A DNA stretch of 64,000 nucleotides from Gordonia mangrovi (GCF_024734075.1 NZ_CP102850.1:5146001-5210000), one strand, 5' to 3'; positions 35,650 to 43,885 are shown, counted from the first letter of the stretch. The notes: a model not told the origin generated them from the letters alone. Numbers and translations are program-made.

Positions 35650-37014
35650 GTGCGGCGTCGACTCACGCGCACGGCGCGGCTCGCGATGGTCGGCACCGTC
35701 GCCGTGTCCGCATGCGCACTGGCGACCGGCCACGGGGCCGGCGTCGCCGGCGCGGCACCGTGCGGCAACGGCGGGTTCGGGTCCAGCGTCCCCGACACCG
35801 GTTCACTCGGGTCCAGCGGTTCGCTCGGTTCCAGTGGCTCGCTCGGTTCCAGTGGCTCGCTGGGCAGCTCAGGTATCCCGAACATCGGCCCACAGGGACC
35901 GCTACCACCGTATTTCGGTGTCAGCACGCGATCGGTTGCCTGGGTCACCGGTCCGCTGAGCGCCAATCGCACCTTCAGCCGATTCACCATCAGCGGCACC
36001 GATCTCGGCGTCAGCTGGGACAACGGCAATGGACAGACGCTGATGGCGTTCGGCGACACGTTCGGCAACTGCAACGCACTGGGTCAGCAGTGGCGCCACA
36101 ATGTGTTGCTGCGCACCGACGACCACCGACTGTCCGACGGTATCCAGATCCCCGACGGCGTGGCCGGCGACCCGACGTCGGGCACGGTCATCGCCCCCGG
36201 CGAGCCGAACTTCGCGCAGGAACTCATCCCGTCACTGGGCATCTCTGCCATCGAGGTCACCACGATCCCGACCGCAGCGATCTCACTGCCGTGGGGTGCG
36301 GGCCATCGTCAGTTCATCAACTACATGTCCGTGCGGTCGTGGGGATCGGCCGGCAACTGGGTCACCAACTTCTCCGCGATCGCGCACTCCGACGACAACG
36401 GGCAGACCTGGCAGACCGATCAGGACACCATCCGGATCAACTCGCCGATCTCGCTGGCACTTCCGGCAGCGCTGCCGACCGTCGAGTACAACAACGGCAA
36501 GTTCCAGCAGAATGCGTATGTACGCGGGCGGCCGGACGACGCCGACGAGAAGGACTACATCTACCAATTCGGCACACCCAACGGCCGCTTCGGGGCGGCA
36601 TTCCTCGCTCGTTTCCGGCCGACCGACATCCTCGACCTCGATCAATACGAGTACTGGGGCGGCAGCGCGCTCGGATGGGTCGCCCTCGCCGACATGCCCG
36701 ATGTGCAGTCCCAGGTCGTGCCACAACCGGTCACCGAACTGTCGGTCGCGTGGAGCCCGTATCTGGACAAGTACGTCATGCTCGACGGGGACAACGGCAT
36801 TCGCATGCGCACCGCCGAGCACCCACAGGGGCCGTGGAGTGCGCCGCGATACCTGGTGGCGCCCAACACCATCGTGGTCTACGGCCCGATGATGCTGCCC
36901 GACTCCCCTGCTCTGCAGGGAGATTCCCCCGAGCTGTACTTCAACGCCTCGCGGTGGAGCGACTACAACGTGATGCTGTTGCGCACGGATCTGAGTCGGG
37001 TACCGGGCCTGTGA
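35650..37014 (+). CDS. secreted DUF4185 protein
   Basis: A 454-residue exported protein. A basic N-terminus and hydrophobic segment (LAMVGTVAVSACALATGHGA) with an A-x-A-like site before APCGNGG form the signal peptide. A Gly/Ser-rich repeat linker follows, then a DUF4185 domain that looks like a five-bladed beta-propeller. DGNGQTLMAFGDTFGN-type and AYVRGRPDDADEKDYIYQFG segments, WSPYLDKYVMLDG and YGPMMLPDSP near the end are typical. Mycolic-acid bacteria have several such proteins of unknown function. The GTG at 35650 has a GGGAGG site; the GTG at 35626 would lengthen the basic region. Confidence 0.85.
   Translation: MRRRLTRTARLAMVGTVAVSACALATGHGAGVAGAAPCGNGGFGSSVPDTGSLGSSGSLGSSGSLGSSGSLGSSGIPNIGPQGPLPPYFGVSTRSVAWVTGPLSANRTFSRFTISGTDLGVSWDNGNGQTLMAFGDTFGNCNALGQQWRHNVLLRTDDHRLSDGIQIPDGVAGDPTSGTVIAPGEPNFAQELIPSLGISAIEVTTIPTAAISLPWGAGHRQFINYMSVRSWGSAGNWVTNFSAIAHSDDNGQTWQTDQDTIRINSPISLALPAALPTVEYNNGKFQQNAYVRGRPDDADEKDYIYQFGTPNGRFGAAFLARFRPTDILDLDQYEYWGGSALGWVALADMPDVQSQVVPQPVTELSVAWSPYLDKYVMLDGDNGIRMRTAEHPQGPWSAPRYLVAPNTIVVYGPMMLPDSPALQGDSPELYFNASRWSDYNVMLLRTDLSRVPGL
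35800..35871 (+). repeat. 18-bp tandem repeats encoding GSLGSS
   Basis: Four consecutive 18-bp units encode Gly-Ser-Leu-Gly-Ser-Ser in the linker after the signal peptide of the DUF4185 protein. Units two and three are nearly identical, units one and four diverged. A flexible spacer is the probable role. Confidence 0.85.
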
Positions 37015-37110
37015 CGTCTGGCGCGTATCCGGCTGCGGTGTGCGGAACCCGCGGCGACAATAGTTGTCGCGGCCGGCCCCGGGCGCCGCGTGCCGATCGC
37101 GGCCGTGCGG

Positions 37111-39486
37111 CTACCGACCGAATCCGGCGTCGCGCAACGCCTGCGCCATCGACCCGGTGGGCTGTGGGCGACTGCCGCGGCCCGAGTCCCGACCTCGCTT
37201 ACCCGGCTTACCGTACCTATTCCCCTGGCTGCCCTCGCGTTGGGCCCGGTCGGGTCGTCGCCCACCGCCGGACTTCTTCTGCACACCACCTCCGGCTCCG
37301 ACCTCATCGTCGAGCCGCAGCGTGAGACCGATGCGTTTGCGGTCGATGTCGACCTCGACGACCTTGACCCGCACGACCTGTCCGGACCGCACCACCTCGT
37401 GCGGATCGGACACGAACCGATCCGACATCGCCGACACGTGTACCAGCCCGTCCTGATGGACGCCCACGTCGACGAACGCGCCGAAGGCGGCGACGTTGGT
37501 CACCACACCCTCGAGAATCATGCCCGGTTTCAGATCGGCCACCTTCTCCACGCCGGCGGCGAACGTCGCGGTCTCGAATGCCGGCCGCGGGTCGCGGCCG
37601 GGCTTCTCGAGTTCGGCGAGGATGTCGGTCACCGTCGGGATGCCGAACCGCTCGTCGGCGAAGTCGGCCGGCCGCAGCCCGCGTAGCGTCCGGGCGTTGC
37701 CGATCAGTTCGGTGATCCCCACGCCCGCGCGATCGAGGATGCGGCGCACCACCGGGTACGCCTCGGGATGGACACCGGACGAGTCCAGCGGATCCTCACC
37801 GTCGCGGATACGCAGGAATCCGGCGCACTGTTCGAATGCCTTCGGGCCCAACCGAGGCACGTCGAGAAGTCCGGTGCGGCTACGGAACGGTCCGGTGCTG
37901 TCGCGATGCGCCACGATGGCGGTGGCGAGCGCGGGGGTGACCCCCGAGACCCGTGACAGCAGCGGCACCGATGCGGTGTTGAGGTCTACCCCCACCGCGT
38001 TGACCGCGTCCTCGACCACCGCGTCCAGGCTCCGGGCGAGCGTGCCCGGGGTGACGTCGTGCTGGTACTGGCCGACCCCGATCGACTTCGGGTCGATCTT
38101 CACCAGCTCCGCCAACGGATCCTGCAGACGACGGGCGATCGACACCGCGCCACGCAACGAGACGTCGAGATCGGGCAGCTCACGAGAGGCGTATTCCGAC
38201 GCCGAGTACACCGACGCCCCCGCCTCGCTCACCACCGCCTTGGCCGGCGCCCGACCGCCCGCCTTACGGATCTCCGCGACCAATTCCGTTGCCAGCGCAT
38301 CGGTTTCACGCGACGCGGTCCCGTTGCCGATGGCCACCAGGTCCACGTCGTGGCGGGCGATCAGTGCGCCGAGGGTGGCCTTGGCCTGATCCCATTGCTT
38401 CTGCGGTTGATGGGGGTAGACAGCGCAGGTGTCGAGGACCTTGCCGGTCCCGTCGACCACGGCGACCTTGACACCGGTGCGGAACCCGGGGTCCAGACCC
38501 AGCGTCGGGCGCGTCCCGGCGGGCGCCGCGAGGAGCAGATCCTTCAGGTTCGTCGCGAAGACGCTGACGGCGTCGGCCTCGGCGCGCTGACGCAGCGCGA
38601 CGCGTGCTTCGACCGAGGCCGACATCATCAATTTCGTTCGCCATGCCCAGCGCGCCGTCGTCACCAGCCACGGCGTCGCCGCGCCCGGATGGGCCGCGTC
38701 GATACCCAGTGTGGCGGCGACCATGGCCTCGTAAGCGTCGTCGTCTCCCCCGTCAAGGGTCAGCGTCAACGCTTCCTCCTTCTCCCCGCGCAGCACGGCC
38801 AGCACCCGGTGAGAGGGCATCGAGTCCAAGGGCTCGGTGAAATCGAAGTAGTCGCGGAACTTCTGGGCGGCCGGCGATGCCGCCGCGGCCTCCGAGCGTG
38901 CCGCGGTCCGCATCGACCCATCGGCCCAGAACTTCTCGCGGATGGCGCCCACGAGTTCGGCATCCTCGGCGGCGCGTTCGATCAGGATGTGCCGGGCACC
39001 GTCCAGCGCGGCCGCGGCGTCCGCGACCTGGTCGGTGAGAAACCCGGCTGCCGACTCGTCGGGCACCAGCCCCGGATCGGCGAGCAGTCGATCCGCCAGC
39101 GGCTCGAGACCCGCTTCCCGCGCGATCTGCGCCTTCGTACGCCGCTTCGGCTTGTAGGGCAGGTAGATGTCCTCGACCCGCGCCTTGGTCTCCGCCGCCA
39201 GCAGTGCGGCGCGCAGCTCATCGGTGAGCTTGCCCTGTTCTTCGATCGAGGCGAGTACGGCAGCGCGCCGCTCGTCGAGTTCCCGCAGATACCGCAGACG
39301 CTCGTCCAGGGTGCGCAGTTGCGTGTCGTCGAGGCTGCCGGTGACCTCCTTGCGATAGCGCGCGATGAACGGCACGGTGGACCCCTCGTCGAGTAGCCGC
39401 ACCGCGGCGATGACCTGGCCTTCGGCGACGGACAACTCCTCCGCGAGACGTGCGTTCACGGACTTCACAGCTGGACTCGCATTCAC
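37111..39486 (-). CDS. tex: Tex-family RNA-binding protein
   Basis: A 791-residue Tex/YhgF protein. The N-terminal helical region (AEGQVIAAVRLLDEGSTVPF, then YLPYKPKRRTKAQIAREAGL) is followed by a YqgF-like domain with TLGLDPGFRTGVKVAVVDG and IAIGNGTASRE-like sequence. Helix-hairpin-helix motifs (SVPLLSRVSGVTPALATAIV) and a C-terminal S1 domain (GMILEGVVTNVAAFGAFVDV, HVSAMSDRFV) complete it. Tex acts in transcription/translation quality control and can rescue stalled ribosomes. A Gly/Arg-rich tail follows S1. The start is the GTG at 39486; the ribosome site is weak and another GTG lies 7 codons inside. Confidence 0.94.
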   Translation of the reverse strand: MNASPAVKSVNARLAEELSVAEGQVIAAVRLLDEGSTVPFIARYRKEVTGSLDDTQLRTLDERLRYLRELDERRAAVLASIEEQGKLTDELRAALLAAETKARVEDIYLPYKPKRRTKAQIAREAGLEPLADRLLADPGLVPDESAAGFLTDQVADAAAALDGARHILIERAAEDAELVGAIREKFWADGSMRTAARSEAAAASPAAQKFRDYFDFTEPLDSMPSHRVLAVLRGEKEEALTLTLDGGDDDAYEAMVAATLGIDAAHPGAATPWLVTTARWAWRTKLMMSASVEARVALRQRAEADAVSVFATNLKDLLLAAPAGTRPTLGLDPGFRTGVKVAVVDGTGKVLDTCAVYPHQPQKQWDQAKATLGALIARHDVDLVAIGNGTASRETDALATELVAEIRKAGGRAPAKAVVSEAGASVYSASEYASRELPDLDVSLRGAVSIARRLQDPLAELVKIDPKSIGVGQYQHDVTPGTLARSLDAVVEDAVNAVGVDLNTASVPLLSRVSGVTPALATAIVAHRDSTGPFRSRTGLLDVPRLGPKAFEQCAGFLRIRDGEDPLDSSGVHPEAYPVVRRILDRAGVGITELIGNARTLRGLRPADFADERFGIPTVTDILAELEKPGRDPRPAFETATFAAGVEKVADLKPGMILEGVVTNVAAFGAFVDVGVHQDGLVHVSAMSDRFVSDPHEVVRSGQVVRVKVVEVDIDRKRIGLTLRLDDEVGAGGGVQKKSGGGRRPDRAQREGSQGNRYGKPGKRGRDSGRGSRPQPTGSMAQALRDAGFGR

Positions 39487-39619
39487 CCGGAGGACCCTAC
39501 CGAAGTCATCCGACAGGGCCACGCCCGCCGCGCCGAACCCGTGACCAAGGTATTTGTGCCCTCGCGTGCGGGCCCGAAGCCTCCCGCGACGGGACGCGAT
39601 ACGTCCTAACGTCGAAGTT

Positions 39620-39645
39620 GTCGTGGTGACATCTGCGACCACGAC
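39620..39645. promoter_or_regulatory. 8-bp dyad upstream of the universal stress protein gene
   Basis: GTCGTGGT (39620-39627) and ACCACGAC (39638-39645) form a perfect inverted repeat with a 10-bp spacer, 30 bp before the USP start, in the divergent tex–usp interval. It could be an operator or a 5'-leader hairpin. It is not the DosR box. Confidence 0.35.
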
Positions 39646-39674
39646 GCTCGCTCGCGCACAGAGAGAAGGTCGTC

Positions 39675-40601
39675 ATGTCAGACGCACGAACCAGCCGCAT
39701 CATCGTCGGAGTCGACGGATCACCGTCCTCCACCGCGGCGGTCGAGTGGGCCGCGCGCGATGCCGAGATGCGTGACCTGCCGTTGGCGCTGATCCACGTG
39801 ATCACCCCGGTCGTGCTCCCGGCCGAACCGTGGCCGCACGGCTTCGAGAACCTCAACATGGTGCGGTGGCAGCAGGACAATGCCCGGCACGTGCTCGAAC
39901 AGGCACGGGAGGTCGCCCAGAAGGCGGCTGCACCCGGCGAATTGCGCGTCACCGGTGAGGTGCTGAACGGTCCGGTGCTCCCGATGATGACCGAGGTGTC
40001 CGAAGACGCGGCACTCATGGTGGTCGGTTGTCGCGGCCAGTCCCGGGTCGCCGGCGCCGTGCTGGGATCGGTCAGTTCGGGTCTCGTCCACCACGCTCGC
40101 TGCCCGGTTGCGGTCATCCACGACGAGTCGGCACCCGACGGCGTGTCCGATCGGTCGCCGGTGCTGGTGGGTGTCGACGGATCGCCGACCTCGGATCTCG
40201 CCACCGCGATCGCCTTCGAGGAGGCCGCTCGTCGCGGCGTCGAGCTGGTGGCACTGCACGCCTTCAGCGACATGAGCCGACTCGAGGTCCCCACGTTGAA
40301 CTGGGCGCCGATCGAATACCGCAATCTGCGGGACAAGGCCGCCGAGGTCCTCGAACAGCATCTGGCGGTCTTCCGCGCCGAGCACCCAGAGGTGGTGGTG
40401 CGGCCGGTGATCGACCCGGTCGCCGCCGACTCTCCCGCCACCGGCCTGCTGGGCTACGCCCAAGGCGCCCAACTGGTGGTGGTGGGCAGCCACGGACACG
40501 GGGGATTCACCGGGATGCTGCTCGGGTCGGTGAGCAATGCCGTGGTGAACGCTGCCCGGATCCCCGTGATCATCGCGCGATCTCGCGAGACGCAGGTGTA
40601 G
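39675..40601 (+). CDS. universal stress protein with two USP domains
   Basis: A 308-residue protein of two tandem UspA domains. Domain 1 begins RIIVGVDGSPSSTAAVEWAA and has the ATP loop GCRGQSRVAGAVLGSVS. Domain 2 begins VLVGVDGSPTSDLATAIAF and has GSHGHGGFTGMLLGSVS. Both keep the G-x2-G-x9-G-S nucleotide-binding pattern, so ATP binding is likely. Tandem USPs in this order are often induced in hypoxia or stationary phase. A GAGAGAAGG site precedes the start. Confidence 0.93.
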   Translation: MSDARTSRIIVGVDGSPSSTAAVEWAARDAEMRDLPLALIHVITPVVLPAEPWPHGFENLNMVRWQQDNARHVLEQAREVAQKAAAPGELRVTGEVLNGPVLPMMTEVSEDAALMVVGCRGQSRVAGAVLGSVSSGLVHHARCPVAVIHDESAPDGVSDRSPVLVGVDGSPTSDLATAIAFEEAARRGVELVALHAFSDMSRLEVPTLNWAPIEYRNLRDKAAEVLEQHLAVFRAEHPEVVVRPVIDPVAADSPATGLLGYAQGAQLVVVGSHGHGGFTGMLLGSVSNAVVNAARIPVIIARSRETQV

Positions 40602-40644
40602 CACCCCAAGGCCTTTCGGTTGTGAGCTCCATCTCCTTCCCGTG

Positions 40645-40676
40645 CCACCACTATACCCCCGGGGGTATAGTGGTGG
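40645..40676. promoter_or_regulatory. perfect 32-bp palindrome, CsoR/CstR-family operator
   Basis: Two 16-bp half-sites (40645-40660 and 40661-40676) are exact reverse complements, with core TATACCCCCGGGGGTATA. The TACCCC...GGGGTA pattern is the known operator of CsoR-family copper, persulfide or formaldehyde repressors. It lies 36 bp upstream of the DUF2892 gene. DUF2892/rhodanese genes are commonly controlled by the persulfide-sensing CstR branch. No csoR-like gene is in the window. Confidence 0.85.
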
Positions 40677-40711
40677 AGGCCCTGAACGGGTCGAAGGACT
40701 GGAGGTTTCTC

Positions 40712-40915
40712 ATGAACATTGACCGTGGCGTTTTTGCCATCGCCGGAACGATGACCTTGCTCGGGGCCATCCTCAGCGCCGCTTTCTCACCCTGGTGGCT
40801 TCTGCTCGTCGGCTTCGTCGGCCTCAATCTGCTGCAGTCGAGCGTCACCGGCTTCTGCCCGGCCGCGATGGTCCTCAAGCGGTTCGGCATCAACAGCGGC
40901 TGCGCCTTCCAGTAG
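40712..40915 (+). CDS. DUF2892 small membrane protein
   Basis: A 67-residue protein with two hydrophobic helices (about residues 8-25 and 27-44), typical of DUF2892 (YgaP C-terminal-like) proteins. It retains the GFCPAAMVLKRFGI segment with its Cys-Pro and a second Cys near the C-terminus. A good site (GGAGG) precedes ATG 40712. Related domains are fused to or encoded beside rhodaneses and take part in sulfur trafficking or sulfide defence. The strong upstream CsoR/CstR palindrome supports a reactive sulfur or metal response. Confidence 0.85.
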   Translation: MNIDRGVFAIAGTMTLLGAILSAAFSPWWLLLVGFVGLNLLQSSVTGFCPAAMVLKRFGINSGCAFQ

Positions 40916-40947
40916 CCCACGCAGGGACCTCGGCGATCCGCCGACGG

Positions 40948-41712
40948 CTACCGGCAATTGAGGTGGCGGAGCTTGTCCGGATTGCCGATGCCGTGCAGAA
41001 CGCGAATACCGTCGGGCCCGAAGGTGAAAGCGATCACCGTGACCACTCGATCCGCGTGTCGGATCACGGCGCCAGGATCCACGTTCACCGACGCGACTCC
41101 GAATTCGAGTCCGCGTCCGGACAGTGAGCGCAGCAACTGCGTGGCAATCGCGGTCGATCCGCGAACCTCTCCGACCGGCGCGCCGGCGATGAGTCCACCC
41201 GAGTCGAAATCCCCTGCCACATCGGGGGCCAGCACCGCCACCAGCCCGGCGAGAGTGCCGAGCACGTCGGCGATCGTCGTGAACTCGAGTCGGAAGACGT
41301 CGTGCAGCAGGAAGGCCGTTCGCTCTGCGTGGGTCAACCGCTCCAAGACGACGAGCAGGGCCATCCGTACCGAGTCATCCAAGGTGATCCGGTCCTCGAC
41401 GGGCAGGGCGTCATCGGCCACCACCAGCGGCTCGGGCAGCCACTGGCCCACAAAGGCGCGACGGCGGTGTTCGTGGGCGCGCAGCCGGTCCAGGGCAGCG
41501 TGCGCAGCGACTGTCGTCAGCCATCCCTTCGGATTCGTCACGTCGCCGCGGTGTTCCACGAATCGGAGATAGGTGTCCTGGGCGACGTCTTCGGCGTCGC
41601 TCACAGATCCGCCGATCCGGTACGCGACATCCCAGACCAGTCGGTGGTATCGGCTCCACCATTCTTCGACGCGGTGAGGATCGAGTGGGTGAGGTGTATC
41701 GGTCATGGACAT
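40948..41712 (-). CDS. ECF41-family sigma factor with sigma-4 region deleted
   Basis: A 254-residue frame clearly derived from an ECF41 (SigJ-like) sigma factor. Sigma-2 is present (VWDVAYRIGGSVSDAEDVAQ, NPKGWLTTVAAHAALDRLR), as are the ECF41 linker motif WLPEPL and the C-terminal SnoaL-like domain ending NPDKL. Sigma-4 stops at LEFTTIADVLG and jumps in frame to TLAGLVAVLAPDVAGDF. The recognition-helix part of sigma-4.2 and the start of the SnoaL domain, about 50 residues, are therefore missing relative to the family. It probably cannot recognise a -35 element. It may be a pseudogene or a dominant-negative remnant. Confidence 0.85.
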   Translation of the reverse strand: MSMTDTPHPLDPHRVEEWWSRYHRLVWDVAYRIGGSVSDAEDVAQDTYLRFVEHRGDVTNPKGWLTTVAAHAALDRLRAHEHRRRAFVGQWLPEPLVVADDALPVEDRITLDDSVRMALLVVLERLTHAERTAFLLHDVFRLEFTTIADVLGTLAGLVAVLAPDVAGDFDSGGLIAGAPVGEVRGSTAIATQLLRSLSGRGLEFGVASVNVDPGAVIRHADRVVTVIAFTFGPDGIRVLHGIGNPDKLRHLNCR

Positions 41713-41746
41713 CAGACGAGCGGCGCAACGACAACGTGACCAGATC

Positions 41747-41773
41747 GGTCACATCGGTGGTCGTACAGCCGTC
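41747..41773 (+). promoter_or_regulatory. candidate ECF41-dependent promoter
   Basis: GGTCACA (41747-41753), a 16-base spacer and CGTC (41770-41773) match the reported ECF41 promoter TGTCACA-N16-CGTC at all but one position, with exact spacing. It points at the alpha/beta hydrolase start 34 bp downstream, the typical divergent arrangement of an ECF41 gene and its target. The -35 element overlaps a GTGACC-N5-GGTCAC dyad at 41736-41752. Confidence 0.65.
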
Positions 41774-41806
41774 TCATATCCGTCCCGTTCCGGCGAGAGG
41801 AAGATC

Positions 41807-42526
41807 ATGAGCGCCGCCCACCACAGCCCCGCGACCACCGATCCGATCGTCCGACCCGCCTGGCTGAGCCAGGAGACCTGGCCGGTCACGATCCGAACCC
41901 ACGACACCGGCCTCGGCCGGATCGCCTACACCGACGAGGGTGCGGGCCCCATCCTGGTCCTGGTCCATTCCGGAACCTGGAGTGTGTCTGGCGCGATCTC
42001 GCCGCCAGCCTGCACAAGGACTTTCGGGTGATCACGTTCGACCCGCCGGCGATGGGTCTGTCCGACACCGGCGATGGAGCAGGTCTCGGTCAGACCGCCG
42101 ACGCCCTCGATTCGCTGGTCCGATCGCTGGAACTCACCGACATCGTGATCGTCGCCCACGACCTCGGCGGACCGGCATCGCTCCAAGCGGTGAGCCACTG
42201 GCCGGAGCGGGTCCGCGGCTATGTCGCAGTCAACTGCTTCGGGTGGCGACCATCCGGCCCGGTGTTTCGGGCGATGCTCTGGGTCATGGGCAGCGGGTTC
42301 ATGCACGAGTCCGACGCCTGGACGGGATGGCTACCCGCGGCAACATCGACCCGGTTCGGGGCCGGCAGCCACTGGTCACGCGACCGTCACGCTTTCGCCG
42401 CGGCATGGACCGCCGCGGGCAACGGTGCCGCGTGGCTATCACTTCCCGACGTGTGATGACCCGCAGTTGGTGGCGCGCATACTCATCGACTGGCATCAGC
42501 GCAACGTCGGTGCCCGAGCCTCCTGA
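41807..42526 (+). pseudogene. alpha/beta hydrolase, broken by frameshift and internal deletion
   Basis: The first segment from ATG 41807 (after GAGAGGAAG) ends its homologous part at LVLVHSGTWSV near 41986. The fold then continues one base out of phase as WRDLAASLHKDFRVITFDPP, with the nucleophile elbow VAHDLGGPASL. That frame ends at 42456. The C-terminal family motif GYHFPTCDDPQLVARILIDW appears back in the first frame and ends at 42526. The sequence between AFAAAW and GYHFP, which should include the lid and catalytic acid, is missing. A single base loss near 41987 plus a larger deletion near 42430 explain this. Non-functional. Confidence 0.85.
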
Positions 42527-42575
42527 GAACGGGCTCACCGGTCGCTCGACGCGATTACGTCCGCACCCTCGGCGA

Positions 42576-43037
42576 TCAACCGGCCCCGGTCGGCGACCCG
42601 GACTCGATCGGTAGGCCGGTGCTCATCTGCGCCTCGTCGAGACCACCGGCATCGGTGACGTCGGTGAAACCACTCGACCTCATGATTTCCACGGCCTGGG
42701 CCGATCGGTTCCCCGTCTGGCAATAGACGATGTAGGGCGCGCCGGCGGGCAGCGTCGCGATCACGTCGGCGAAGTCACCGGATTCGAGGTTGATGTTGCG
42801 GGCGCCACGCAGATGCCCGGCCTCGAACTCTGCTGGGGTGCGCACATCGATCATCACCGCGTCGGCCGGCATCGCCGGCAACGAGGTGGTCGATCCGCCG
42901 CCGCCATCCGACGAGCCGCATCCGGCCGCCACCGACACCGCAGCGACAAGCGCGAGCATCACGCAGGCACGAAGCCACGGCAGCCGATGCAATGTACGGG
43001 CCAAGTCGCTCCGACGACTGCCGTTCAGCCCGGACAT
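42576..43037 (-). CDS. rhodanese-like lipoprotein
   Basis: A 153-residue exported lipoprotein. An N-terminal signal is followed by the lipobox VSVAAGC (Cys40), a Gly/Ser linker and a single rhodanese domain. AVMIDVRTPAEFEAGHLRGA is the CH2A-type start, and the active loop is YCQTGNRSAQA with catalytic Cys106. It probably moves sulfane sulfur outside the membrane. The ATG at 43037 lies 5 bp after the stop of the upstream unknown gene, so they form an operon. It may work with the DUF2892 protein 2 kb away. Confidence 0.9.
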   Translation of the reverse strand: MSGLNGSRRSDLARTLHRLPWLRACVMLALVAAVSVAAGCGSSDGGGGSTTSLPAMPADAVMIDVRTPAEFEAGHLRGARNINLESGDFADVIATLPAGAPYIVYCQTGNRSAQAVEIMRSSGFTDVTDAGGLDEAQMSTGLPIESGSPTGAG

Positions 43038-43042
43038 CACGT

Positions 43043-43561
43043 CTACCCGTCCGCCGACTCAACCGCCTCGCCGTGCTCGGCGAGGTCGAGGTGCAGCGCG
43101 TGGTGGGCATCGAGCATGTGCCGAAGTCCCGTGTCCAGCGGCCACGGAAAGGCGAGTTCGTGGCCGAACCGGTCGTCGACCGCCGCCACCGACCCACGCC
43201 GCAGCGACGTGGCGTCGACGCGCTCGACCATGGACTCGAACAACTCGAGTGGGGTGGCCAGATAGTAGAGCGGCTGACGCCCACCCGGCGACCGCATCCC
43301 CGCCGCGTAGACCAGTCCGTGTGAGGTGATCACCAGACGGTCCGACGCGATCACCACGTCGCCGGCAACCTCGGCTCGTCCCCACTCGACGGCGGCCGCG
43401 CGAGACTCCTCCACCCGCCTGCGGGTGTCGTCGGTCAGCAGTTGTTCGACATGGCGGCGGTCTGTCGTCGTGTCGGAGCTGTATTCAGGGCCGAAGTGTC
43501 CCCGCAGGATCTCGTCGATGAAATCGAACAGTGGATCGTTCACCGCCTGCTGATCACTCAT
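43043..43561 (-). CDS. protein of unknown function, upstream of the rhodanese
   Basis: A 172-residue soluble protein that I do not recognise. It is acidic, begins MSDQQAVNDPLFDFIDEILR, and has TSHGLVYAAGMRSPGGRQPLYY and a His-rich segment HMLDAHHALHLDLAEHGEA near the C-terminus; metal binding is conceivable. No signal peptide or membrane helix. It is the first gene of a two-gene operon with the rhodanese lipoprotein and diverges from the recombinase homologue. Coding likelihood is supported by codon bias and the operon. Confidence 0.75.
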   Translation of the reverse strand: MSDQQAVNDPLFDFIDEILRGHFGPEYSSDTTTDRRHVEQLLTDDTRRRVEESRAAAVEWGRAEVAGDVVIASDRLVITSHGLVYAAGMRSPGGRQPLYYLATPLELFESMVERVDATSLRRGSVAAVDDRFGHELAFPWPLDTGLRHMLDAHHALHLDLAEHGEAVESADG

Positions 43562-43885
43562 CGCAGTGCGCCTTTCGTCCGAATCGCCTGGCTGCAGCGT
43601 GCTCTCGACGTTACGCCGACGAAGGCGTCGGCTCGCGCGAACGCCGAACTCGCGTGCCGTGCGGCCCCGGCCGCCCGCCGCACGGCACCCGCAGCGCGAG
43701 ACCGCCGCCTTTCGTCTCATATCAGTCGTACCGAGGATCAATATTCGACGAACTATTTCGCGACGCTTGTCCTCTGTCGGCCGATATAATCGGACATTGT
43801 CTGCGAGCCCAGACTCACTGATCTCAAAATTACGGCCGGCGTGTACGCAACCGGTTGTGAGATATTTTGAGATAGTGTTCGCGTC
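43562..43885. promoter_or_regulatory. divergent promoter region with TGAGAT motifs before the recombinase homologue
   Basis: 324 bases without a gene, and AT-richer than the surroundings from about 43720. ATCTCAAAAT (43821-43830) and ATTTTGAGAT (43864-43873) are perfect inverted copies, and a further direct TGAGAT lies at 43859-43864. CCGAT-ATA-ATCGG (43781-43793) is a separate dyad containing a TATAAT-like core. The arrangement resembles recombinase/resolvase binding subsites or an autoregulatory operator. Confidence 0.55.

Noticed and set aside
35550..37325. Plus-strand frame overlapping the DUF4185 gene
   Set aside because: Arg/His-rich product in the wrong frame; the DUF4185 frame has a signal peptide, a good ribosome site and family sequence.
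39587..39674. DosR box before the universal stress protein gene
   Set aside because: No GGGACT-N-AGTCCC-like sequence is present; only a GTCGTGGT/ACCACGAC dyad.
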